DNA from: Lysobacteraceae bacterium NML91-0213
GTDB lineage: Bacteria > Pseudomonadota > Gammaproteobacteria > Xanthomonadales > Xanthomonadaceae
Length of the DNA: 47,116 bases
Reading direction: 5' to 3'
Assembly (NCBI GenBank): GCA_002798175.1
Contig: NWQL01000007.1
Coordinates: forward strand, 1 to 47,116
Part shown: piece by piece, positions 10,001-18,036 of the stretch
Numbering within the stretch: the stretch's first letter is position 1
Layout of the letters: the number at the start of each line of letters is the position of its first letter
The notes under the pieces: model-generated
The model's database searches: none
What the model was told of the DNA's origin: nothing
Seen by the model: only the letters and a program-made list of their open reading frames with translations
Position numbers and translations under genes: made by a program

Positions 10001-13000
10001 GCGCGAGGCCATCGCCGAGATGGAGGGCACCGATTGCTTCGGGGCGCAGCGCAACATGGGCTCCCGCAGCAAGGCGCGCCGCCTGTTCGACGGCATCCGC
10101 CACCGCATAGGGAACGTGGAAGCCCTGCGATGCCCCCACCAGCGCCGGATCGAGTTCAACCACAACCCCTTGGCTGACCCTCCAGCCACGCGCGATAGCC
10201 TGTCGCGAAGGGGCGCAGTCCAGGCCGGCGTCGCTCAGTAGCCGATAGGCTTCCGGACGGCCAGCCTCATCGCCCGCCCGCTCGATCGCATGTGTTCCCA
10301 AGCCCACCGCGTGATTGCTCGCGCCATCGCGGACTTCGATCACGGCGTCGAAGACGGGGACCCATCCGGCGAGTTTTCCTGCGGAAGGGTCCGCATGCTG
10401 GTTCAGCACAACTCGGCAGTCATCGTTCGCGTCGCTATGGATCGCGACCTGCAACAGGGCGTCCGGCCGCTCCCCACCAGCACTGTGGACGCGAACCGAC
10501 CGCAGCGCGGCGATGCCACTGGGAGACATGGCACACTGCGCCGCCTCGACGGCAAGCTCGATGCAGGCAGCCAGGGGCAGAAAGGCCTGACCATTGAGCC
10601 GCGCTCCATCGAGCCATGGGTGCATGTTCGGGTCGGGTTGCGCCTCCCATACGAACTGCGCACCGGGTACCCGGGGGCCGAACAGGGGATGGGAACTGTA
10701 TCGGTCGCGGAGTTGACGATGCTGCCCATCGAGCCAGTAGCGCTGACGGTCCCATTGGTAGCGGGGGAGGTCGGCGAGGAAGGCGTCCGACGCGATCAGG
10801 GCCTTCCAGCCATGGCCGCCACACACGAACGCGTTTGCCATGGCGTGCAGCACCGATGCGTCGTCCGGGACGTTCCGCTGCAACGTGGGTATCACCGCGC
10901 CGGTGAACGACCCATGCGCCAGCGTACGATTGATCGCACCCGATAGCACCGCGTGTGGCGAGATCTCCACGTACACAGTGACGCCATCGCGAGCCATCGC
11001 TTCCAAGGCCTCTCGGAAACAGACCCGCTGGCGCATGTTCCTCGCCCAATAGTCCACCTCGAGGCGATCCAGCCTGCAGGCGTCCACGCTGGAGTAGAAG
11101 TCCCGCACCGCCGAACCGCATCCGATCGACTCGCTGGCAAGAAGCAGCCTCGGCACGAGTGGGTCGGTCTGACTGCTGTGGAACGCGTAGTCGACATCCA
11201 GTCGAACGCTGGCGACATTCCTGACGGCCAGGCGCTCGAGCACTTCGACCAATGCGACTGAATCGCCGGACAGCACGCTGGTGGATGGCCCGTTCGACGC
11301 CGCGATAGACAGCCGGCCTTCGTAGTGTTCGATCTCGCGTGCGAGCTCGGCGACCGGGAGCTCGACGCTGGCCATGAGTCCTTGGCCGGTGATCTCCTGC
11401 ATCAGCTTGCCACGTGCCGAAACGAGCCGGCAGGCATCCTGCAACGTGAGCAGGCCCGCGGCTTCGGCCGCGGCGATCTCGCCGAGACTGTGGCCGAGCA
11501 CCGCGTCAGGGACCAGCCCCAGCTCCTGCAGGTAGCGTCCAAGTGCGTACTGGATCGCGAACAGGGAGGGCTGTGCATACTGGGTCTGCCCGAGCGGGCT
11601 GTGCTCCTCGTCCGCGTGCAACGCCTCCACCAAGGACCATCCAGTCAACGGATCGAGATGCGAGGCACACCGGTCGATGTCCGCGCGGAACGAAGGCTCG
11701 GATGCATAAAGTCCACGCCCCATTCCCCACCACTGCGACCCTTGTCCGGAAAAGATGAAGGCCACCCTCGGCGGATCGCCGATGACCTGCCCGACGACAA
11801 CCTGCGGCGCATGGGTCCCCTCCACGTAGTTCCGCATGGCCCGGACGGCCGAGGCGCTGTCGCTACCGCAGACCATCGCACGCCGCGGTTGCAACTCGCG
11901 CCGGAGTGCCAGGGTGGTCACGACATCACGCGGGTCCGCCATCGGGTTCGCTTCGAGCCAGTCGGCGAGCGCCCGAAGGTTGTTCTTCAGCGCCTCTTCG
12001 GTGCGGGCCGTGACCGGAAGCGTCCAGTCCCCTAGCCTCGACGTCGTCCGAACCGCCTCGCGCGCCTGAGGATCCGTCCCCTGCAATACTGCATGTACGT
12101 TCGTGCCACCAATGCCGAATCCATTCACGCCTGCCAGCGGCCGGACAATCGAGTCGGGTATTGCCGTGGTGCGTCCGGGAACCTCGATGTCGAAGTCGTC
12201 GAAGCGGATCAGCGGATTGGGATTCTTGAAATGCAGGTTCCCGGGGATCAGCCGGTGATGGAGAGCAAGCGATGTCTTGATGATGCTGGCAATGCCCGCT
12301 GCCGATTCGGCGTGACCGATGTTGGTCTTCACCGAGCCGACCAGCACAGGGAAGGCCGGCTTGCCCGAAGCACGAAACACCTCTCCAAGCGCGTTCACCT
12401 CGATCGGATCACCGATCGGCGTGCCGGTTCCGTGCGCTTCGACATACGTGTATTCGGTCGGGACGATGCCGGCCCGGTGGCAGGCCTCCATCACCACGCG
12501 CTGCTGGGCTTCACCATTGGGCGCTGAGAGGCTCGAACTGCGGCCGTCCTGGTTGCTTGCTGTTGCGCGGACGACGGCATACACACGATCGCCGTCGGCC
12601 AAGGCCTTGGACAGTGGCTTGAGCAGCACGAAGCCAGCCCCCTCCGCACGGACGTAACCGTTCGCTCGCTCGTCGAACGCCTTGCAGCGCCCGTCGGGCG
12701 CCATCATTCCCGCCTTGCTCAGCGACATGGTGACGCTGGGGGCGAGAATGATGTTGACGCCGCCTGCCAGGGCAAGGCCCACTTCGCCGTTGCGTATGGC
12801 ACCCACCGCAACGTGAAGCGCTCCCAGCGATGATGAACACGCGGCGTCGATCGCCAAGGCCGGGCCGCGAAGGTTGAGCATGTAGGACACGCGGCTCGCG
12901 GCATTGGTCAAGGCACAGCCCAGGCCAGCGTACGCGTCGGCGGTCGCATCGTCGCCGAACTGCAAGTGTGAGTAGTCGCAACCCGAGATGCCGACATAGA

Positions 13001-15356
13001 CGCCGGTGCGCGAACCGTCCAGAGTTCCAGCAGGAATGCCCGCATCCTCGAGCACTTCCCAGCCGAGCTCCATCATCAGCCGGTGCGCCGGGTCCGTGCT
13101 TGCACTTTCACGCGCGGACATTCCGAAGAACTTACGGTCGAAGAGGTCGATTCCCTCTATGAAGCCGCCGTAGCGCGTGCTCATCTTGCCCTTGGACAAG
13201 GGATTGGGGTCGAACAGCATGTTCGTGGACCAGCGCTCGGCCGGCACCTCCGAAACTGCGTCATGCCCCGCGCAGATGTTGACCCAGAACGCTTCCGCGC
13301 TGTCCGCGCCCGGGAAACGGCAAGCCACGCCGATGATCGCAACAGGCTCGTCCTGCGTCGCAGGCGCTTCACTCCGCAGCGCCTCGGCAGGGCGGCCGGC
13401 GCTAGCGCCCGATCCAGGGGCCTCGCCCCGGCCATAGCGGGCGGCCAGGTGCATCGCCAGTTCGTGGGCGCTTCCGAACTGCATCAGTTCGGAGTGCGGC
13501 GCCTGCGCACCCACCAGCGTCTGCAGCCGATGGATCAGTCCGCGGTGTGCCTCGGTGCCGAGTCCCATGCTCCTGAACTCCTCGCGCGGAGAAGGGCGAC
13601 GGCCGAGCACCTCGTCCAGATAGTCGCCGATCCAGTGCAGATGGTGCGCCACGTCGCTTTGCACGCCGGACTCCGCGCCGCGGCGCCATACGAGTACCGC
13701 GCCCGGCTGACCCGCGGAATGACGCTGGCGCAGTTCGCTTCGCCGCACTTTACCGCTGGTGGTGCGCGGGAGCGCCCTGTCCACCAGGACGATCTCGTCC
13801 ACCGGGATCAGTCCGCTTCGGGCGGAACACGCGAGCAAGGCCTGGAGCGCGTCCTCCGGTGAGATCCTGCGCGTTGCACCGCGCCCGATCTCCTGGACCA
13901 CAACCACGCGCTCGGTACGCCCGTCATCCACGGAGAATGCCGCGATTGCACCCGTCAGCGCGGGATGCGACCGGGCCAGCGCGACCTCGATGTCCTCCGG
14001 ATGCACGCCTTGGCCGCGCACCTTGATCAAATCTTTCAGGCGCCCCCGCACGTAAAGCTCACCGTCCTCGACAAGGCCCATGTCACCGGTCCGCAGCCAG
14101 GGCCCGCTGCCATCGCTGGCATAGGCGGAGAACGTGGCAACTGACAGCTCCTCTGCGGACCAGTAGCCCTTGGCCACGCTTCCACCTTGGACCCAGATCT
14201 CGCCCTCTACCCCGTCGGCACAACGCGTGCCGACTTCGGGATCGACGATGGCGACCTGCATGTCGAGGATCGGCCGACCGCAGGACACCGCCGGCGGCAA
14301 CTGGTCGAGCGCAGTCGCACTCGTTTCCATGTGCCGCAAGCGCACGCCGGACGCACCTGCGACGAGCAGCGTGCCCTCTGCCAAGCCATAGGCAGGATAA
14401 AACGCCTCGCGACGGAATCCGGCCGGTGCGAACTGGCGCGAGAAATCGCCGATCGTCGATTCGCGCACCGGCTCGGCGCCGCTGACCGCATATCGCAGGC
14501 TGGAAAGATCAAGGGTGCGCACGTCGCTGTCATCGATCCGGCTGACGCAGTGCGCGTAGGCGAAATCTGGCGCCATGCAGTAAGCCGCCCGTGCGTCAGA
14601 GATGCACTGCATCCAGCGCAGCGGACGGGTGACGAATGCGTCGGGCGACATCAGCCAGCAATGCAGACCCACGTACATTGGCATCACGACGCCGGTCACC
14701 AGCCCCATGTCGTGGTACATGGGCAGCCAGGACACTGCCACGTCGTCAGGGGCCGGCTCTACCGCCGCGCAGATTACCCTGGCCTGGTGGAGGAGGTTCG
14801 CGTGGGTGATCGCGACGCCCTTGGCATCGCCAGTCGTTCCCGAGCTGTACTGCAGAAGGGCGATCCCTTCGCCTCCTCGCGCCGAGGCCAGCGGCATCCG
14901 CTCGCCCGGCTCGACGAGATCGGTCCGCAAGATGCGGACATCATCATCGAACAGGTCATCGAGCTCTTCGCCGGGACTGGAACCGGCCAGGGCGATCATC
15001 GGCTTGGCGCTGCCCACGATCGAGCGCAACCTCTCCCGTCCGAGCCCCTGGCGCGGCATCGGTGCCGGCACTGCGACGACTCCTGCGTAGTGGCACGCGA
15101 GGAAGCCCACGACGAAGTCGATCCCGTGTCTGTACTGCAGCAAGGCCCTGTCGCCAGGCCGAGCTGAATCCAGAATCTGCCGCGCAACGGCTGACGCTCG
15201 TGCGTCCAGTTCACCAACCGTCATCAAGCGCTCAGTACGCCGATCCCCCCTGCCCGCGAATGTCACCCCTGTGAAGGAAGCCGCCTCGGGGGAGCGCTCT
15301 GCTCGCGCACGAACAACATCCGCAATGCCGCTATACGACCCGTGTAGTGCAGTCAC
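7038..15356 (-). CDS. type I PKS: FAAL-ACP(degenerate)-KS-AT-DH(degenerate)-ER(degenerate)-KR-ACP
   Basis: Starter-loading polyketide synthase, 2772 aa. Residues 1-570 are a fatty-acyl-AMP ligase (YSSGTTGDAKG near 172). An ACP-shaped segment follows near 585-665, but its DSL motif is replaced (MGLGTEAHRG), so the phosphopantetheine Ser is missing. The KS has Cys (DAACSSSLG near 838) and both His motifs (EAHGTGTP, KTNIGHAESAAG). The AT has GHSLGE near 1289 and YAFHS, suggesting malonyl. The DH has HPWLDGARLNG near 1580, where Ala occupies the catalytic His position. An ER-like segment near 2214 has a broken nucleotide-binding loop (DGSGLAA). The KR is intact (TGGLGGLG near 2384, Tyr in NYAAANAF). 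The last ACP has LGLDSI near 2685, followed by a short acidic, docking-like tail. Expected output is a chain-extended 3-hydroxyacyl group for NRPS A. Confidence 0.95.
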   Translation of the reverse strand: MTALHGSYSGIADVVRARAERSPEAASFTGVTFAGRGDRRTERLMTVGELDARASAVARQILDSARPGDRALLQYRHGIDFVVGFLACHYAGVVAVPAPMPRQGLGRERLRSIVGSAKPMIALAGSSPGEELDDLFDDDVRILRTDLVEPGERMPLASARGGEGIALLQYSSGTTGDAKGVAITHANLLHQARVICAAVEPAPDDVAVSWLPMYHDMGLVTGVVMPMYVGLHCWLMSPDAFVTRPLRWMQCISDARAAYCMAPDFAYAHCVSRIDDSDVRTLDLSSLRYAVSGAEPVRESTIGDFSRQFAPAGFRREAFYPAYGLAEGTLLVAGASGVRLRHMETSATALDQLPPAVSCGRPILDMQVAIVDPEVGTRCADGVEGEIWVQGGSVAKGYWSAEELSVATFSAYASDGSGPWLRTGDMGLVEDGELYVRGRLKDLIKVRGQGVHPEDIEVALARSHPALTGAIAAFSVDDGRTERVVVVQEIGRGATRRISPEDALQALLACSARSGLIPVDEIVLVDRALPRTTSGKVRRSELRQRHSAGQPGAVLVWRRGAESGVQSDVAHHLHWIGDYLDEVLGRRPSPREEFRSMGLGTEAHRGLIHRLQTLVGAQAPHSELMQFGSAHELAMHLAARYGRGEAPGSGASAGRPAEALRSEAPATQDEPVAIIGVACRFPGADSAEAFWVNICAGHDAVSEVPAERWSTNMLFDPNPLSKGKMSTRYGGFIEGIDLFDRKFFGMSARESASTDPAHRLMMELGWEVLEDAGIPAGTLDGSRTGVYVGISGCDYSHLQFGDDATADAYAGLGCALTNAASRVSYMLNLRGPALAIDAACSSSLGALHVAVGAIRNGEVGLALAGGVNIILAPSVTMSLSKAGMMAPDGRCKAFDERANGYVRAEGAGFVLLKPLSKALADGDRVYAVVRATASNQDGRSSSLSAPNGEAQQRVVMEACHRAGIVPTEYTYVEAHGTGTPIGDPIEVNALGEVFRASGKPAFPVLVGSVKTNIGHAESAAGIASIIKTSLALHHRLIPGNLHFKNPNPLIRFDDFDIEVPGRTTAIPDSIVRPLAGVNGFGIGGTNVHAVLQGTDPQAREAVRTTSRLGDWTLPVTARTEEALKNNLRALADWLEANPMADPRDVVTTLALRRELQPRRAMVCGSDSASAVRAMRNYVEGTHAPQVVVGQVIGDPPRVAFIFSGQGSQWWGMGRGLYASEPSFRADIDRCASHLDPLTGWSLVEALHADEEHSPLGQTQYAQPSLFAIQYALGRYLQELGLVPDAVLGHSLGEIAAAEAAGLLTLQDACRLVSARGKLMQEITGQGLMASVELPVAELAREIEHYEGRLSIAASNGPSTSVLSGDSVALVEVLERLAVRNVASVRLDVDYAFHSSQTDPLVPRLLLASESIGCGSAVRDFYSSVDACRLDRLEVDYWARNMRQRVCFREALEAMARDGVTVYVEISPHAVLSGAINRTLAHGSFTGAVIPTLQRNVPDDASVLHAMANAFVCGGHGWKALIASDAFLADLPRYQWDRQRYWLDGQHRQLRDRYSSHPLFGPRVPGAQFVWEAQPDPNMHPWLDGARLNGQAFLPLAACIELAVEAAQCAMSPSGIAALRSVRVHSAGGERPDALLQVAIHSDANDDCRVVLNQHADPSAGKLAGWVPVFDAVIEVRDGASNHAVGLGTHAIERAGDEAGRPEAYRLLSDAGLDCAPSRQAIARGWRVSQGVVVELDPALVGASQGFHVPYAVADAVEQAARLAAGAHVALRPEAIGALHLGDGLAHARFVSCRARPGRKDDGRWQVDAWVVDEDERVLAIFDSISLVPAEHTEGARISSHPDDWRCEVVWNEEPLAGESGAASRAWVLVSDAGGAGDALHARLLAMGVRVSLVDPQLPRGDAPEAGVASFEAAVKSAIDAIVAAGDEVAGFVDLSPLDFRGAKQLSGSAPDTRELALAYRTLQLVQAAAAIDQRAVPRIWTVSRNARAVVDGDPCDSPLGAMAWGASRSISIEHREMRCTCVDVDDPFAQVQPLVAELLSDGPADQLAYRGARRYVASLRYGRDAPSQVGSRSGGRNAYMLQPQPDGSWDRQCIHRPWPQAGELLVRLEHADIEPALRHGADGRAARLRMGVGEVECVGAGSEEFQAGMRVAFLATGSVCTHTLVASELAVPLPDGADPAQVAGLFPVIEAVFALRGQAGSPRGRSVLIRDMDGSGLAAVAAARYLGMRVYAVVAPGLRDAYGACRLAGLFDAYAPGVDHVLKEATHGGVDMLLDVSGGWMPQGPCAVRGFGRIVMLSSRPTSRFEPPANVSVERIDIGAALAAAPSLARAALSELVGSIAQGGLQRSLPDSLAGHAIAIPKHAELRTPASALRDDGSYLVTGGLGGLGLEIAERLARAGAKHLVLAARSAPNLRALDRIAAVERHGAQVHVASVDVASAASMTSLLDRFGGDLPPLRGIVHAAGVLANRLSMQMSFEEFLQVMPSKVAGACHLEGHPAVSDVDFHISFSSLASMLGSPGQANYAAANAFLETLAAYRHARGKAGLAVAWGPWSEVGMAANEHNLARLGDHGIGVVELRSGLDLLEAFVNERASSVVGVLPMDWETWARGRQQLASTPYFSAVVPESACTATTGRRLGAADLEGLEVEAQLALIHEAIVTAVASTLRMEPASIEIDVPLASLGLDSIVALELKERVESQLDIAVRTSSLIGGQSIAAMAKEFRKDFLDGRAEVESVAPAPLSEDVPDAVSEMTREEIEALLRELDLDDAEVG

Positions 15357-15360
15357 GCTT

Positions 15361-15367
15361 CCTCCTT
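15361..15367 (-). promoter_or_regulatory. ribosome binding site deciding the GTG start of the PKS
   Basis: Perfect Shine-Dalgarno AAGGAGG on the minus strand, four bases before the GTG at 15356-15354. It fixes the PKS start in the absence of a nearby ATG. Confidence 0.7.
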
Positions 15368-15657
15368 GAATCGCCGACCATCCGAGTGCTCGGGCCCCCT
15401 CGCCGCGGACGCCACGCGAGCAAAAACCGGAACACGAGCAGCGCTAAAGTTCAGCCTACCCGTGGCCACTGGCCCTACCTTGCAGTCCGGTGTTCCCCAA
15501 GCTGCGCCGCTTGCACGACACCCCGTATGCGCAGCCCCCTGTGCGGTATATAGTCCAACTCCGGCCCTCATGGCAACCCTCGTCGACATGCGCCGCGGAG
15601 AGAAGCCATTCGCGTGCGACGAGATATCCGGGAACAACTTTCAAGGAAAGGAACTCC
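15368..15657. promoter_or_regulatory. divergent intergenic region between PKS and permease
   Basis: About 290 bases separate the PKS (minus) from the permease (plus), so promoters for both operons should lie here. I see no clear sigma-70 pair, no long palindrome and no regulator gene. A TATATAGT stretch around 15547-15554 is the only obviously AT-rich core and could be a -10 element for the rightward gene, but no well-spaced -35 accompanies it. Confidence 0.35.
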
Positions 15658-18036
15658 ATGATCGAAGCGCTTGTCCGCTTGACGAAGAACCCCGCGCAGA
15701 CGCTACTTGCATTGATCATCCTCGGGGCTGGACTCGGCACCGTCGCGTTCTGTCTCTCTCTGGTCAACGGACTGATTCTGCGTCCCCTGCCGTTCGATAC
15801 CTCCGACCGCATCTATGCCATCGGATACCAGAGCAAGGATTCCGGCGTTTCCCAGATGCTTGGGACGGACTACCTCCATCTTCGTTCGGCACTGCACGAG
15901 GTGGACGTCGTTGCGGCGTACGGCACGGACAGTGTCTACGTGCACCGGGCCGGCGAGCCGAAGCGCACGCACGCGACGCTCGCAACCGATGGCCTCCTCG
16001 AGACGCTTGGCATTGCCCCTCTCATGGGGCGTGCATTCAGTGCCGATGACGACCGCCCCGGAGCTGCCCCCGTGGCCCTCGTCACGCACCATGCCTGGCA
16101 GCGCGACTACGACGGGCGCAACGTGGTAGGCGAGTCCATCGTCGTCAACGGGCAAGCCACCACCGTCATCGGGATCCTACCTCCGGATTTCGCGTTCCCG
16201 TACGACAGCGAGATACTGCTCCCCGCGCGCCTGGATGACACTTCCCACCGCGACATGATGATGGTCGCCTTGGCGCGGCCCGGAGCCACGGCGGAGCAGA
16301 TGCGGAGCATCGTCGATTCCGCGCAGGCGAGCGTGGGGACCGCTCTGGATGGCGTACGGGCGGGGCGCACCCTCACCGTGAAGCCCATCAGCTACGTGTT
16401 CGTCGACGAGGCCACGCGGGCATATATCCTGATCATGCTGTTCGCGAGCGGACTCGTCCTTGCCATCGCATGCACGAATGTCGCCAACCTGCAGCTCATG
16501 CAAGCCATGGGACGGCAACAGGAGATGGCCATCCGATCCGCACTTGGCGCGTCGCGGGGCGTGCTTATGCGTGACGTCCTGATCGAAAGCCTGCTGTTGA
16601 GCCTCTTTGCAACGGCGATCGCGTTGGTGGTTGCAAATGCAGCCGGCGACCTCATTGTCCGGGTGTTCGCGGACAACGGCGAACCACCGCCGTACTTCAT
16701 CCACTTCGGCATGGACCTCCGCCTGCTGGCCATGACGGCGCTCGTGGCCGTCATGGCCACCGGGCTTGCCGGTTTGTGGCCGGCGCTCAAGGCCACGCGC
16801 TTCGATCTGGTTTCGCTGCTGCACGAAGGCAGCAAAGGGTCCAGCGCAGGATGGTCGAAGACGGCCGCATCGATGGTGATCGTGGGCGTGGCTCTGACCA
16901 CCGTCCTGCTGTCCGGCGCCGCGGCCTCACTGCTCGGCTTGGGCGGGCTGGCGAAAGCCGAGGTGGGCACCAAAGAATCGCCGGAGAGCATTCTTACCGG
17001 AACGCTGGAACTGCACCAGTCCCAGTTTCCCGACAGCACCTCCCGTGCGCAGTTCCTCCTGCGCTTGGCCGAGCGCCTGCGCGCGGATCCGGCGATTGCG
17101 TCGGCGACCGTATCCACCACCCTACCCGGTGCGATCCTCGGGAGCCATGAGCACATCGGCGCGCGCGGAGCAGCGCGTCCCGATGGTGGCTATGCGCGAG
17201 CGCAGACCGGCGCGATCGACAAGGGTTTCCTCGATACCTACGGCATCCCCCTCAGGAACGGACGCGATCTAAGGCGGTTCGTGTCCCAAGGACAGATGGA
17301 CGTGGCGCTGGTCGACACCACCACGGCCGAGCTGCTGTGGCCGGGGCGCTCCCCGATAGGGCAGACGCTGCTTCTGAATCCAGACCGTCCCACGCCGGAC
17401 GCGGTGACCGTCGTCGGGATCGTCGACCCATTGCAGCTCGACTCGGTACTCGCTCCGCGGCTGCCGACGGTACTGGTACCTATCGAGCGCTTCCCGCGAT
17501 CCACGGCCGTGGTTTCTGTTCGCACGCGCGGCGCCGCCGGAGCGATCGAGGCCCGCATGGCCGAAGCGGTCAAGCAGGAAAGCAGCCAGGTCCAACTGGA
17601 CGAAGTGGCGACGCAGGCAGACGCCATCGCGCGCGCGCGACTGGGCGCGATCGTGCTTACCCGCACGTTCACCGCGCTCGGGGTCGTGGCGCTGCTACTC
17701 GCCATCGGCGGCCTGTACGCGATCGTGAGCCTGTCGGTGGCGCGGCGCGGGCGACAGATCGGCATCGTCCGCGCGCTCGGTGCCGAGGCGCGGGACGTCT
17801 CCGCGCTCGTCCTCGGCCCCACTGGCCGGCACGTGCTCATCGGGCTGGTTCTGGGCAGCACCCTGGCGCTTCCATTGAGCCGCCTGCTGGCCGAACCGGG
17901 CACGCCGCTGGTCGTTTCATTCCTTACGGTTCTCGCCGTATCAGTCCTCATCGCCCTGGTTGGAGCGGCATCGACCCTGCTGCCGCTGCACCGGGCGCTC
18001 AGGATCGACCCGATAGTCGCGATGCAACAGGAATGA
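15658..18036 (+). CDS. MacB/ADOP-type ABC transporter permease without its own ATPase
   Basis: 792-aa permease with an N-terminal membrane helix (LLALIILGAGLGTVAFCLSL), a large periplasmic MacB-like core domain (about residues 50-240) and two FtsX-type membrane blocks, the second near residues 660-790. No Walker motifs are present, so it needs a partner ATPase. The candidate is the LolD/MacB-like ATPase at 30967-31698, with the fusion protein at 31711-32967. ATG 15658 is preferred over the upstream in-frame GTG because it follows an AAGGAAAGGAAC-type site and opens directly into the membrane helix. The stop overlaps the next gene as ATGA, coupling it to an NRPS protein. Export of the cluster product or self-resistance is the likely role (inference). 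Confidence 0.88.
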   Translation: MIEALVRLTKNPAQTLLALIILGAGLGTVAFCLSLVNGLILRPLPFDTSDRIYAIGYQSKDSGVSQMLGTDYLHLRSALHEVDVVAAYGTDSVYVHRAGEPKRTHATLATDGLLETLGIAPLMGRAFSADDDRPGAAPVALVTHHAWQRDYDGRNVVGESIVVNGQATTVIGILPPDFAFPYDSEILLPARLDDTSHRDMMMVALARPGATAEQMRSIVDSAQASVGTALDGVRAGRTLTVKPISYVFVDEATRAYILIMLFASGLVLAIACTNVANLQLMQAMGRQQEMAIRSALGASRGVLMRDVLIESLLLSLFATAIALVVANAAGDLIVRVFADNGEPPPYFIHFGMDLRLLAMTALVAVMATGLAGLWPALKATRFDLVSLLHEGSKGSSAGWSKTAASMVIVGVALTTVLLSGAAASLLGLGGLAKAEVGTKESPESILTGTLELHQSQFPDSTSRAQFLLRLAERLRADPAIASATVSTTLPGAILGSHEHIGARGAARPDGGYARAQTGAIDKGFLDTYGIPLRNGRDLRRFVSQGQMDVALVDTTTAELLWPGRSPIGQTLLLNPDRPTPDAVTVVGIVDPLQLDSVLAPRLPTVLVPIERFPRSTAVVSVRTRGAAGAIEARMAEAVKQESSQVQLDEVATQADAIARARLGAIVLTRTFTALGVVALLLAIGGLYAIVSLSVARRGRQIGIVRALGAEARDVSALVLGPTGRHVLIGLVLGSTLALPLSRLLAEPGTPLVVSFLTVLAVSVLIALVGAASTLLPLHRALRIDPIVAMQQE

